64,000 nt of DNA. It comes from Streptomyces abyssalis (GTDB lineage: Bacteria > Actinomycetota > Actinomycetes > Streptomycetales > Streptomycetaceae). Numbering within the stretch: the first letter of the stretch is position 1; each line of letters starts with the position of its first letter. The DNA lies in contig NZ_LJGT01000038.1 of NCBI RefSeq assembly GCF_001751365.1, positions 112,466 through 176,465 on the forward strand, written 5' to 3'. Positions 8,752 through 16,677 of this stretch are shown here, one piece after another. The notes beneath the pieces are model-generated. The model ran no database searches, was not told the DNA's origin, and was given only the letters and a program-made list of their open reading frames with translations. A program made the position numbers and the translations under genes.

Positions 8752-9593
8752 GATGCCTCCTCGAGTGCCGCCGCGGAGCTGCCGGCCCGGTAGCGGTACA
8801 GGACGGTCGCGTCCGCGCTGAACTGCGAGAAGGGGAAGGCCTCGGCGGAGAGGGCGGTGACGCCGCCGGCCAGGAACGCGCGGGCGACGGCGCTGCCGGA
8901 CTGTGCGTAGACCACGAGCGGCACGTCGTTCTGCCTGCAGTGCTCGAGAATCAGGTCGAACGTGCCGTTGCCGAGGGTCATCCCGGTCGCCACCACGGCG
9001 TCTGCCTGCTTCAGGACCTCGGTCATGTCGTCCGAGACCGGCTCGCCCCACTGCGTGGTGCGCAGGTTCAGGTCACAGGGCAGAGCGACGCCTCCCCGGT
9101 CGCGTATCGCTTCGATCAGTGGATTCACCACACCGATCAGGGCCACCTTGGCGCCCGGATCGAGGTCGAGGAGTCCGGCGATGGCGGCGTCCCGCGCCCT
9201 CGCCCGTATCTCCGGCGTTCCCGTGGGCAGCGTGACCGGCTCGGCCTCACCGGCGTCCCGGTGCGGCCGGACCCGGGAGAGATAGGCGTCCAGAGCGGCG
9301 ATGCGCACGCAGGTGGACTCGCTGCGCAGGAGCGTCTCCAGGGTGAAACCGGAGGCGTTCTCGCAGAACTCGGGGCTCAGCTCGCCCGCTTCGAAGGAGC
9401 ACGCGCCGAAGCTCTCTCCCACGCGCAGCAGGAGATAGTGGTTGTGATACGTGACCTCGCTGCCCGCCAGCCGCGTCGTGTGATAGAGCCAGAAGGCGCT
9501 GGTGACGGTCACGTCCTTCGGATCGGGGCCGTAGGCACCCTCCAGTATTCCCTCGGTCAGTTCCGCGACCGTGTGCGGCTTCGGGTAGGGCAT
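8748..9593 (-). CDS. DUF4213/DUF364-type protein (putative metal-chelation family)
   Basis: About 281 residues. The N-terminal half fits the enolase-like DUF4213 domain (LEGAYGPDPKDVTVTSAFWL ...) and the C-terminal half a Rossmann-like DUF364 domain with LIGVVNPLIEAI and ADAVVATGMTLGNGTFDLIL. Pfam describes the family as a putative heavy-metal chelation protein; no reaction is established. The ATG at 9593 is chosen because upstream codons are Arg/Ser/His-rich and outside the family. It overlaps the exporter gene by 4 bp and is 98 bp after the PLP enzyme gene, so it is part of the biosynthetic arm. Confidence 0.75.
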   Translation of the reverse strand: MPYPKPHTVAELTEGILEGAYGPDPKDVTVTSAFWLYHTTRLAGSEVTYHNHYLLLRVGESFGACSFEAGELSPEFCENASGFTLETLLRSESTCVRIAALDAYLSRVRPHRDAGEAEPVTLPTGTPEIRARARDAAIAGLLDLDPGAKVALIGVVNPLIEAIRDRGGVALPCDLNLRTTQWGEPVSDDMTEVLKQADAVVATGMTLGNGTFDLILEHCRQNDVPLVVYAQSGSAVARAFLAGGVTALSAEAFPFSQFSADATVLYRYRAGSSAAALEEAS

Positions 9594-9691
9594 TCTCAGT
9601 TCTCTCGTCGAGTGGTGGGTGTGCTGCCGGCTGCTCTGCGAGCAGGAGGCCGCCCGTTCGGGCCGGCCGGGTTCTTTGCGGGGCCGTGGCG

Positions 9692-10699
9692 TCAACTGCC
9701 GTGCGCCGGGCGGGACATGTCACGCCAGGAGGCCGCCGACCAGGGGGGTTTCAGTTCGTCGAGGGACGTGATCTCGTGTGGCCTCAGGGTCTCGATGCCC
9801 TTGGCTCCGCGGTGCTGGGCGTACGCGTCCTCGACGTAGCGGTGGCCCGTGTCGGCCGCGATGAAGACGTACGTGCGCGAGCTGTTCCCGCGTCGTTCCC
9901 AGAGGGTCGTCAGGTACGCCGCCCCGGCCGACAGCCCGGCGAATACGCCGGTGCTGCGCAGCAGTTCGACGGACCCCGACAGGGCGCATTCGAAGTTGAC
10001 CCAGTGGATCCTGTCGTACAGGTCGTGCCTGACGTTCCTGAACTCGATGGCGCTGCCTATCCCGGCGATGATCATGTCCGGGTCCGGCACGTGCTCCGAC
10101 CCGAACGTCACGCTGCCGAAAGGCTGAATGCCCACGACGGACACGTCCCTGCCGGAATCCCGTAGATAGGTGGCGATGGCTCCCGTCGACGCACCCGAAC
10201 CGACGCCGCCCACCAACGTCACCGGCCCCGCGGGGATTTCCCTGTCCATGACGTCGGCGACCTCTCGGTAGCCGTAGTAGTGGATCTCGTCGTGGTACTG
10301 CCGCATCCAGTGGTACGACGGGTTCTCCTCGAGGATTTCCGCGATCCGCCGAACCCGCAGTTCCTGGTCCAGCCGCAGGTTCTTCGACGGCTCGACCTGT
10401 TCCAGGGTGGCGCCGAGTATCTCCAGTTGCACACGGAGCGTCCGGTCCACGGTCGTGGAGCCCACGATGTGGCACTTGAGCCCGTAGCGGTGGCACGCGA
10501 GCGCCAGCGCCTGCGCGTAGATGCCGCTGGAGCTGTCGATGAGCGTGTCGCCCGGTTTCACGGCCCCCGAGTCGAGCAGATGGCGAACCGCCCCCAGCGC
10601 CGAGTAGATCTTCATCGTCTCGAAACGCAGGCAGATCAGATCCGGCTGGAGACGGATCAGATCGGGCTGCTTGATCGCTTCCGCGATATGTGAGTGCAT
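9692..10699 (-). CDS. Cysteine-synthase-fold PLP enzyme, SbnA-like
   Basis: 335 residues of fold-type II PLP enzymes. The Schiff-base lysine is probably Lys30 (FETMKIYSALG), the asparagine-loop equivalent is SSSGIYAQALA (56-66), the phosphate-binding loop GGVGSGAST (about 169-177) and the C-terminal cofactor loop GLSAGAA. It is divergent from housekeeping CysK. SbnA of staphyloferrin B and AesA of the EDDS pathway belong to this branch and join O-phosphoserine to an amino acid by beta-replacement. No SbnB-type dehydrogenase is present here, so the product is not simply free diaminopropionate. The neighbouring threonine-kinase-like gene could provide the phosphoamino acid. Confidence 0.82.
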   Translation of the reverse strand: MHSHIAEAIKQPDLIRLQPDLICLRFETMKIYSALGAVRHLLDSGAVKPGDTLIDSSSGIYAQALALACHRYGLKCHIVGSTTVDRTLRVQLEILGATLEQVEPSKNLRLDQELRVRRIAEILEENPSYHWMRQYHDEIHYYGYREVADVMDREIPAGPVTLVGGVGSGASTGAIATYLRDSGRDVSVVGIQPFGSVTFGSEHVPDPDMIIAGIGSAIEFRNVRHDLYDRIHWVNFECALSGSVELLRSTGVFAGLSAGAAYLTTLWERRGNSSRTYVFIAADTGHRYVEDAYAQHRGAKGIETLRPHEITSLDELKPPWSAASWRDMSRPAHGS

Positions 10700-10711
10700 C
10701 CCCCGCGCCCG

Positions 10712-11494
10712 TCAGACCGCTGCGCTTCGGCGCAGCTCGAACAGGAACGTCTGCACCTCGTCCGTGTCCCACGTCTGATGGTGGATCACCTCCGGGAGGA
10801 ACCCGGATTCGATGGCGTACGCGACGATGTTCCGCAGTTCGGAGGTGTTGGAGACGATGAAGTAGATCTCGCCGTCCTCAGCCAGCAGGTTGCGCTGCAC
10901 GATCTGGTCGAAGAACCGCCGCACGATGCCTATGCCCACGCACACGTTCCGCACGACGGCCGGGTCCTCACTCACCGTCTCCCGCACGGCGGGCGGGTTG
11001 AACGTGACGACGTCGAACTGCGCCCCGTCGGGCACCCTCTCGAACAGGTCGGAGACCCACGGGTGGAAGAGGGTCCCGGGCCGGTCCCCCACGATCCGCT
11101 CGTAGACCTCCGTCATCGCCCGGACGCTCTCCGGATCGATGTCCATCGCGTGGATCTCCTTCGCCCCGCGGAGCCCGGCGACGACCGCCTCGACACCGAG
11201 GCCGACCCCCATGGCGGCGTACGACCTGCCGCTGACGGGGATGGTCCCGTCCAGGATCCGGTCGTGGATCATCCGGCTCGTCTCCCCCGGCGTGAAGACG
11301 CCCGGAGGCATTTCGAACGTCCAGTCCCGGTAGGCGTATGTGCGCCATGTGTGCAGGTCCGCCTTGGGAGTGTTCAGGGCGATGATCTCGTCCGCGGGAA
11401 GCGTCTGCGGAAGGGCTTCATGAAGAGCCCACGCCCTGCCCACGGCCGGATCGTCAGCGGACAGTGCTGTCCTCGTACGGTTCTGCTCGCCCAT
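10712..11494 (-). CDS. SAM-dependent methyltransferase, HemK/PrmC-like
   Basis: About 260 residues. A Rossmann methyltransferase core shows a modified glycine motif (AAMGVGLGVEAVVAGL), acidic motif II (IHAMDIDPES) and a FNPPAV motif equivalent to the NPPY of N-methyltransferases that act on planar amide or amine nitrogens. It is the first gene of the left arm and is followed by the PLP enzyme after 12 bp. Start choice: ATG 11494 has AGGAGG 4 bases away; ATG 11551 in the same frame also has GGGAGG at 8 bases and would add 19 residues. A role in methylating a metallophore is inferred. Confidence 0.8.
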   Translation of the reverse strand: MGEQNRTRTALSADDPAVGRAWALHEALPQTLPADEIIALNTPKADLHTWRTYAYRDWTFEMPPGVFTPGETSRMIHDRILDGTIPVSGRSYAAMGVGLGVEAVVAGLRGAKEIHAMDIDPESVRAMTEVYERIVGDRPGTLFHPWVSDLFERVPDGAQFDVVTFNPPAVRETVSEDPAVVRNVCVGIGIVRRFFDQIVQRNLLAEDGEIYFIVSNTSELRNIVAYAIESGFLPEVIHHQTWDTDEVQTFLFELRRSAAV

Positions 11495-11557
11495 GGCTCC
11501 TCCTGCTGGGTCTCTTCCTGCGGGTCCCGGCCGACTGCACTGCCTCGTCATGACGCG

Positions 11558-11575
11558 CGCCTCCCGCAGGAGGCG
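11558..11575 (-). other. Hairpin in the long leader of the left arm
   Basis: CGCCTCC and GGAGGCG form a perfect 7-bp stem around a CGCA loop, roughly 115 bases after the expected transcription start and 64 bases before the methyltransferase ATG. The right half contains the GGGAGG that would serve the alternative upstream start at 11551, so folding could mask it. The region 11495-12105 otherwise contains no convincing gene. Confidence 0.45.
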
Positions 11576-11689
11576 AACTCCGAGGCTTCCCGCCGCAGTT
11601 CTCGCGGGGTTTGCCCGGGGGTGGCGCACACCCCGGTACGGGACGGCTGAATCCGAGCGGCTGCCTTGCGTCAGCGAGCATCGACTACA

Positions 11690-11704
11690 TGGAAATGATT
11701 GTCA
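11690..11704. promoter_or_regulatory. Zur-type operator overlapping the left-arm promoter
   Basis: TGGAAATGATTGTCA fits the 7-1-7 streptomycete Zur consensus (TGAAAATGATTTTCA) at 13 of 15 positions and matches the perfect ribosomal-gene box at 18817 at 13 of 15 on the opposite strand. On the minus strand it overlaps a TTGACA -35 element (11705-11700); a GATGCT hexamer follows at 17 bp. Zn-Zur bound here would block the methyltransferase-to-importer operon. Confidence 0.78.
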
Positions 11705-11813
11705 AGAGCACTTTTCGTTCGCCACCCACTGCCGCCAGAACAGCGAGAACCTCGGACACCGGCGGACACCCGGGCACATGCAGCACCGACTTGCCTCATC
11801 ACGGTCGGATGAG

Positions 11814-11828
11814 TTAGAACGATTATCA
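11814..11828. promoter_or_regulatory. Candidate Zur operator for the right arm
   Basis: TTAGAACGATTATCA agrees with the Zur consensus at 11 of 15 positions and shares AACGATT with the site before the second importer. It lies in an AT-rich stretch about 280 bp before the GHMP kinase gene. Weaker than the 11690 site; it could alternatively mark the kinase promoter under a related Fur-family protein. Confidence 0.5.
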
Positions 11829-12105
11829 GTTTCATCTTCACCACCGGTCGTCACCCCGGCGTAGGTGCCCGGTGCCGGCATCGCCACAGCCGTCAACCGA
11901 CCTCACGCGTACGCGAGAAGCCCCTGCCCCCGCATGGCCGTTCAGCCGGGTCCGTACGTGAGCGGTCCCTGAACCTCAGCCGCCTTCACCGGGATGTGAC
12001 ATCGAGTCGGCCGCGGCTGGTGCTCGGCGGTTCTCGGCCACACGCACTCGTGCGGTCGCACAACTGCGGCCACGAGCAGGTGATGCAGGAAGAAGAGAGG
12101 AACAC

Positions 12106-13044
12106 GTGAAGCTCTCCCACGACGTGACACCGCGACAGGGGCTGCAGGGCACGGGCACGGCCTTCGGCACCTTCGGCGAGCTGCTGCAGGGTGTGCTGCC
12201 GGGAGATGGCGGCGACTTCCTGGTGACCCTGCCGGTCGCCCGGTGGAGCATGGCGACGTTCCGTCAGGACCCGGCAGCCGACGGAATCGCGGTACGGCCC
12301 GTACACAAGAAGAAAGCTCTGCAGCTGGCGCACTTGATCGCCGAGGAGGAGCGCCGCCCCGTCAGCGGCGTACTGACCGTCAGCAGTGTCATCCCCGAAG
12401 GCAAGGGGCTGGCCAGTTCCTCGGCGGACCTCGTCGCCACTGCCCGAGCCTTGGCGAAGACCCTCGGTACGCCGATGCCTCCCGCCAGGATCGAGCGGCT
12501 GCTGGCCCGTATCGAGCCGACGGACGGCGTGCTCTACCCGGGGATCGTCGCGTTCCACCACCGTGCGGTGCGGCTGCGGGCAGTCCTCGGATCCCTTCCG
12601 GCGATGACCGTGGTGGGGATCGACGAGGGCGGCGCGGTCGACACCGTCGCCTACAACCGCATCCCCAAGTCCTTCTCCACAGCGCAGGGTTACGAGTACG
12701 CCCGTCTGCTGGACAGGCTCGCCGCCGCCGTTCCGCGTCACGACCTGGCGGAAGTGGGCAGGGTCGCGACCCGCAGCGCGCTGATGAATCAGCCGCTGCG
12801 GTACAAGCGGTCGCTGGAGCCGATGCGGGAGATCTGCCGGGAGGTCGGCGGTCTCGGTGTGGCCGTCGGGCACAGCGGCACGACCCTCGGAGTGCTCCTG
12901 GACTCCCGGGACCCGTCCTGCACGCGCAGGGCCATGGAGGCGGCCCGGGCATGCGCCGAACTGGCCGGCGGTGTCGCCGTCTACCGCACGCTCAGCTTCC
13001 CCGGCGTGCGCGCTCCCGCCGCCGACCCCATGCTCACGGCCTGA
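12106..13044 (+). CDS. GHMP kinase, L-threonine kinase (PduX)-like
   Basis: 312 residues of the GHMP kinase superfamily. The opening GTAFGTFGELLQG is characteristic of PduX/CblS-type threonine kinases, the ATP loop is PEGKGLASSSAD (97-108), and the C-terminal motif is GVAVGHSGTTLGVLLD. PduX makes O-phospho-L-threonine for cobamide synthesis, but no cobalamin gene is nearby; here the kinase faces a metallophore-like operon and is followed by a dioxygenase. I infer that it makes phosphothreonine or phosphoserine for the SbnA-like enzyme. The GTG start at 12106 has AGAGAGGA 4 bases away. Confidence 0.83.
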   Translation: MKLSHDVTPRQGLQGTGTAFGTFGELLQGVLPGDGGDFLVTLPVARWSMATFRQDPAADGIAVRPVHKKKALQLAHLIAEEERRPVSGVLTVSSVIPEGKGLASSSADLVATARALAKTLGTPMPPARIERLLARIEPTDGVLYPGIVAFHHRAVRLRAVLGSLPAMTVVGIDEGGAVDTVAYNRIPKSFSTAQGYEYARLLDRLAAAVPRHDLAEVGRVATRSALMNQPLRYKRSLEPMREICREVGGLGVAVGHSGTTLGVLLDSRDPSCTRRAMEAARACAELAGGVAVYRTLSFPGVRAPAADPMLTA

Positions 13045-13200
13045 GGGAGAGGCCGGAGCGGGAGCGGTCCAGTGGTCGGAACATGGAGCTCCTGTCCGGG
13101 CAACCACACTGACCAGGCCACATGCGGCCGGAGGGCTCCGCCCCGCCAAACCGCACGCATCGATGAACCTCCGGAACCACTCGAAGGGATACGAACAGCA

Positions 13201-13974
13201 ATGCAGGAGATGCTCACGGCCCCGGCCGATGCCGGACTGGTCCCCGAACGACTCGACATGGAGTGCGCCGACGCCGTCTCACGCTGCCTCGCCCGGGACG
13301 GCGCCGTCGTCCTCACGGGACAGACCCCGTCTCCGCGGGCCCTCACCGTCGCCGCAGCCTTCGCCCTCGGCGAGCAGCTGCGGCAGCTCTTTCCGCAGCG
13401 TCAGCGGTCCTCGTCCGAAGGGTCGCCGGTGCACCTGCACGCGGACAGCTTCGACATCGTCGTGGACCTGGCCGGAGTGCCCACGAGGCGGCGCCACCCC
13501 GATGAGGACTACGCCCTCGTACAGCTCACGCGGCCGCCGCTGTCAGGGGGAGAGTCGTTCGTGGCCGATGCGTACCGCTTCGTGGACACTCTGCGAACCG
13601 CGGATCCGGAGCTGTGGGACTTCCTGACGCGCACCGACGTCGACTTCTACGGAGCATGGGGCGGTTTGCGGGGCCTGCCCTCGACTCCTCGCGCGGGCAG
13701 GCACGTCGAGTACACCCGCTCCGGTCGCCGGATCGTGCGCCGCAGCGACGGCGCCGTGCCGCTGCACCGGGACCCGGACGAGGAGCACATCAAGGTCATG
13801 CTGGCCCGCTTCGAGGAGAGGGTCGGCGCACTGGAGAGCACCCTCCCCCGGTTCCCGCTCGAGGAGGGGGACATCCTGATTCTCGACAACTACCGCTGCT
13901 GGCACGGCAGGGACGCCCACACCGGCGAGCGCACGACCCGCATCCTCACCTTGCTCAGCGCGGACGCACGCTGA
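13201..13974 (+). CDS. Fe(II)/2-oxoglutarate-type dioxygenase, TauD/clavaminate-synthase-like
   Basis: About 257 residues. The iron facial triad is visible: His80-x-Asp82 (LHADSFD) and distal His235 (RCWHGRDAH), with a downstream Arg (ERTTRILTLL) placed to bind 2-oxoglutarate. The GDILILDNYRCWHGR stretch is typical of the TfdA/clavaminate synthase family, many of which hydroxylate amino acids such as Asp, Asn, Arg or Lys. It is in the right arm, 156 bp after the kinase gene. Hydroxylation of an amino acid unit to give an extra metal ligand is a reasonable inference. Confidence 0.85.
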   Translation: MQEMLTAPADAGLVPERLDMECADAVSRCLARDGAVVLTGQTPSPRALTVAAAFALGEQLRQLFPQRQRSSSEGSPVHLHADSFDIVVDLAGVPTRRRHPDEDYALVQLTRPPLSGGESFVADAYRFVDTLRTADPELWDFLTRTDVDFYGAWGGLRGLPSTPRAGRHVEYTRSGRRIVRRSDGAVPLHRDPDEEHIKVMLARFEERVGALESTLPRFPLEEGDILILDNYRCWHGRDAHTGERTTRILTLLSADAR

Positions 13975-14033
13975 CCAGCGGGGCGGCCCTTCTCCCTCCC
14001 GCGAGCAGCGGCATCCGGGAAACAGCATTGCTA

Positions 14034-14275
14034 ATGGGACCCATTTTCATCCAGCGTGCCGGGACGCCCACTTTCCCACACCCTCAGGGGCAGGAACTGG
14101 TCTTCATCGGCACCGGATTGCACCCCGCGCCACCGCACGAAGCCTCGCCCGGCTGCCTCATGACAGGCAGGAGAGCGTCCCGTCCGCCGACTCCTTCCCG
14201 GGGTGGGAGACCTTGGGCATCGACGACGACTGCGAACACGACCACCCCGAGCAGCTGCCTGCCGCGCACAGGTGA
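14034..14275 (+). pseudogene. Remnant of a CobW-family GTPase (C-terminal domain, frameshifted)
   Basis: The frame from 14034 reads GQELVFIGTGLHP (about 14094-14133), the hallmark of the CobW C-terminal domain (RQELVFIG), and continues to GCLMTG. After a frameshift near 14170 the third frame continues with DSFPGWETLGIDDDCEHDH and a TGA at 14273-14275, as expected for the end of such a protein. There is no GTPase domain and no start codon context. Five bases after the stop is a strong terminator, which supports this being the old end of a real gene. Zinc-chaperone CobW/ZNG1-type genes are classic Zur targets, so its place in this locus is telling. Confidence 0.6.
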
Positions 14276-14280
14276 GGTCG

Positions 14281-14323
14281 CCGGGCTGGACAGTGGCCGT
14301 GGGGGCCCTACTGTCCAGCCCGG
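14281..14323 (+). terminator. Strong hairpin terminator
   Basis: CCGGGCTGGACAGT (14281-14294) pairs perfectly over 14 bp with ACTGTCCAGCCCGG (14310-14323) around a 15-base loop. There is no long T-run, as is usual in streptomycetes. It should separate the kinase-dioxygenase transcript and the CobW remnant from the second importer operon. Confidence 0.8.
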
Positions 14324-14441
14324 TCTCCACCTGACCGGAGGCTTCCGGCGGGGTCCCCGTCACCCGGTGCACCCTGCCCCACCACAGCCGTGAATCGCAC
14401 AGCAAGGCGCCCGCTCCGCAAGGGGCTTGGCATGGGTGTAA

Positions 14442-14456
14442 CGACAATCGTTGCCA
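14442..14456. promoter_or_regulatory. Zur-type operator before the second importer
   Basis: Read on the minus strand the site is TGGCAACGATTGTCG, which matches the 11690 operator at 12 of 15 positions and the consensus at 10 of 15. It lies within a longer inverted repeat (AACGA, CAA, TCGTT at 14440-14452), 55 bp before the lipoprotein ATG, next to a CAGATACAGT stretch that could contain the -10 hexamer. Confidence 0.62.
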
Positions 14457-14510
14457 GATACAGTTGCGTTCAGGACTCAGTTGCATCAGAGCCGCAGTAG
14501 ATGGAGGACC

Positions 14511-15515
14511 ATGTCCAAGGGCATACGCATCACGGTCGTGCTGGCACTTGCCCTGGGGGCGACGGCGTGTTCGGGCGCGCCTCACCCCTCAGCGGGCGGC
14601 GACAAGAAGGCCGGCACGGTCGTACGCAGCTGCGGGCAGTCACTTTCGGTGCCCGAAGTGCCCAGCCGGGCCGTCACCCTCGACCAGTCCTCGACCGAGA
14701 CCTTGCTCGCGCTCGGCATGGCCGACCGCATGGCAGGGACCTCGTACCTGAAGACGAGCATCGCGCCCCGGTACCGGGCCGACTACGAGAAGGTGCCGGT
14801 GCTCAGCCCCAAGACCCTCACCAGTGAACAGCTTCGGGCAGCCAATCCCGATCTGGCGGTGGCTTCCTTCGCCGAGCTCTACAGCAAGGACCGGGTCGGC
14901 ACGCGTGAGGAGTTGAAGGAATCGGGCCTGCCCACGTACGTGAGTGCCGTCGACTGCCCGCGGCACAGCAGGGCGGGCATGACTCCGTTCGACCTTCTCT
15001 TCAAGGACTACGAGAACCTCGGTCGCATGTTCCGGACGGAGAACCGCGCTCAGAAGCTGATCGACAGCCAGAAGAAGCAGGTTCAGCGGGCGGCGTCCGT
15101 CAGCAAGAAGGTGAAGGGCAAGCCTTCTGTCGTATGGATCTACTCGGTGTTCGAGGGTGCGCCGTATGTCGCGGGCAAGGGGGGTCTGCCGAGTGAGATG
15201 AGCAGGCTCGTGGGCGCCGAGAACGCCTTCGCCGACGTCGACGAGCAGTGGCCCGAGGTGTCGTGGGAAGCAGTGGCCGACCGTGACCCGGACCTGATCG
15301 TGCTCGGCGACATCCCCGAACTCGGACAGCCGGGCGACAGCGCCGAGGACAAGCTGCGCATGCTGCGCGAGGACCCTGTGACGTCGAAGCTCTCAGCGGT
15401 GCGGAACAAGCGGGTTCTCACCGTGCCGGGCATCGAGATGGATCCGTCCGTACGCAGCACCCATACGCTCGGTCTGCTCGCGGACGAAATGAAGGACCGT
15501 GGGTATGCCCGCTGA
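14511..15515 (+). CDS. Substrate-binding lipoprotein of the second FecBCD importer
   Basis: About 334 residues with a lipobox LGATAC (Cys20) after a short hydrophobic signal sequence. It is a type III binding protein with the two lobes joined by a long helix (around KDYENLGRMFRTENRAQKLI). It resembles the first binding protein in the same locus more than typical ferri-siderophore proteins: both start with a xCGxx..VP segment and have a conserved Cys near residue 145-150 (SAVDCPRHS here). The ATG at 14511 follows GGAGG. It overlaps the permease gene by about 11 bp. Confidence 0.88.
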   Translation: MSKGIRITVVLALALGATACSGAPHPSAGGDKKAGTVVRSCGQSLSVPEVPSRAVTLDQSSTETLLALGMADRMAGTSYLKTSIAPRYRADYEKVPVLSPKTLTSEQLRAANPDLAVASFAELYSKDRVGTREELKESGLPTYVSAVDCPRHSRAGMTPFDLLFKDYENLGRMFRTENRAQKLIDSQKKQVQRAASVSKKVKGKPSVVWIYSVFEGAPYVAGKGGLPSEMSRLVGAENAFADVDEQWPEVSWEAVADRDPDLIVLGDIPELGQPGDSAEDKLRMLREDPVTSKLSAVRNKRVLTVPGIEMDPSVRSTHTLGLLADEMKDRGYAR

Positions 15516-16677
15516 TCGTGTCGATCAGGCGGAGGCCGCACCGGATTCCGCGGCAGCGCGGGCGACCGCACACAGCACGGCATCGCTGCTCCATCCGTCC
15601 CACCGCGGCGCTACGGCACCGAGCGGGAGGCACCACGACCATCGGCCGCAACGGGCCGAGCCGGGCCCCGGGATGCTCCGGCCCGCACTCTTCCTCGGTG
15701 GCGTCGCGCTCCTCGTGTTCTCGATGGCGGTCTCGGTACGCATCGGCATCAGCGACATCGGATACGCCGACCTCGGCAGGGTGCTGGGGAGCCGGCTCGG
15801 TCTGGCAGTCGAACCGCTGCCCCCGCTCGTCGACTCCCTCATCTGGGATCTGCGCATACCCCGAGTCCTTCTGGCGGCTTTCGTGGGCGCGACTCTGGCG
15901 TCGTGCGGAGCGGTCCTCCAAGCCGTGACCGGCAACGCCCTGGCCGATCCCTATCTCCTGGGGGTCTCCTCGGGCGCCTCCAGCGGCGCGGTATCGGTCG
16001 TCGTCCTGGGCATCGGCGCCGGTTCGCTCGGGGTGACGGGCGGGGCCTTCGCGGGCGCGCTCGTATCGTTCGGCCTGCTGATGTTTCTGCTGCGCCGCAG
16101 CGGCCTGGACTCCGTGCGGATTCTGCTCACGGGTGTCGCCGTGGGGCAGTTGTTCATGGCGCTCACTTCGCTCATCGTCATGGCGTCCGGCGATGCGGAG
16201 ACGACACGGGCGGTGGCCCACTGGCTCCTCGGCTCGATGGCCTCCGCCCGGTGGGACGGGGTGGCGATCTGCGCAACCGTCACAGCGGCCGGGCTGTTCG
16301 TCCTGTGGTCGTGCTCCACGGCACTGGACGGCTTCGCCTTCGGTCAGGACACCGCGGCATCGCTCGGCATCAACGTACGGACGATGCAGAACGTGCTGCT
16401 CGTGGCGACCGCGCTGCTCACGGCGGTAGCCGTCGCGTTCGTGGGTGCGATCGGGTTCGTGGGGCTCATCGTCCCGCACTGCGTACGGTTCCTCGTCGGG
16501 CCTCTGCACCGGTCCCTGCTGCCGTTCTCGGCTCTCGGGGGTGCGGTGTTCCTGGTGGTCACGGACGCGGTGGCAAGGGTCGCGTTCGCGCCCCAGGAGG
16601 TACCGGCCGGGGTCTTCACGGCGCTCATCGGCGCCCCGGTCTTCGCCGTCATCCTCCGTAAGCGGGGAGGACTATGA
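15505..16677 (+). CDS. FecCD-family permease of the second importer
   Basis: About 390 residues: a hydrophilic N-terminal extension of roughly 55 residues rich in Ala, His and Arg, then about 10 membrane segments. Family motifs are present: LRIPRVLLAAFVGATLAS, NALADPYLLGVSSGAS, GAIGFVGLIVPHCVR and QEVPAGVFTALIGAPVF. Start is ATG 15505, or GTG 15499; both overlap the end of the lipoprotein gene. The stop overlaps the ATPase start (ATGA). Confidence 0.92.
   Translation: MPADRVDQAEAAPDSAAARATAHSTASLLHPSHRGATAPSGRHHDHRPQRAEPGPGMLRPALFLGGVALLVFSMAVSVRIGISDIGYADLGRVLGSRLGLAVEPLPPLVDSLIWDLRIPRVLLAAFVGATLASCGAVLQAVTGNALADPYLLGVSSGASSGAVSVVVLGIGAGSLGVTGGAFAGALVSFGLLMFLLRRSGLDSVRILLTGVAVGQLFMALTSLIVMASGDAETTRAVAHWLLGSMASARWDGVAICATVTAAGLFVLWSCSTALDGFAFGQDTAASLGINVRTMQNVLLVATALLTAVAVAFVGAIGFVGLIVPHCVRFLVGPLHRSLLPFSALGGAVFLVVTDAVARVAFAPQEVPAGVFTALIGAPVFAVILRKRGGL

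Noticed and set aside
12106-13044. GHMP kinase as a cobalamin pathway enzyme
   Set aside because: The sequence is PduX-like, but no cob/cbi gene is in the window and the neighbours point to metal uptake.
14163-14275. Short Cys/His peptide (ending HDHPEQLPAAHR) as a RiPP precursor of the metallophore
   Set aside because: It lacks a start codon and ribosome binding site, and it fits better as the frameshifted end of a CobW protein.
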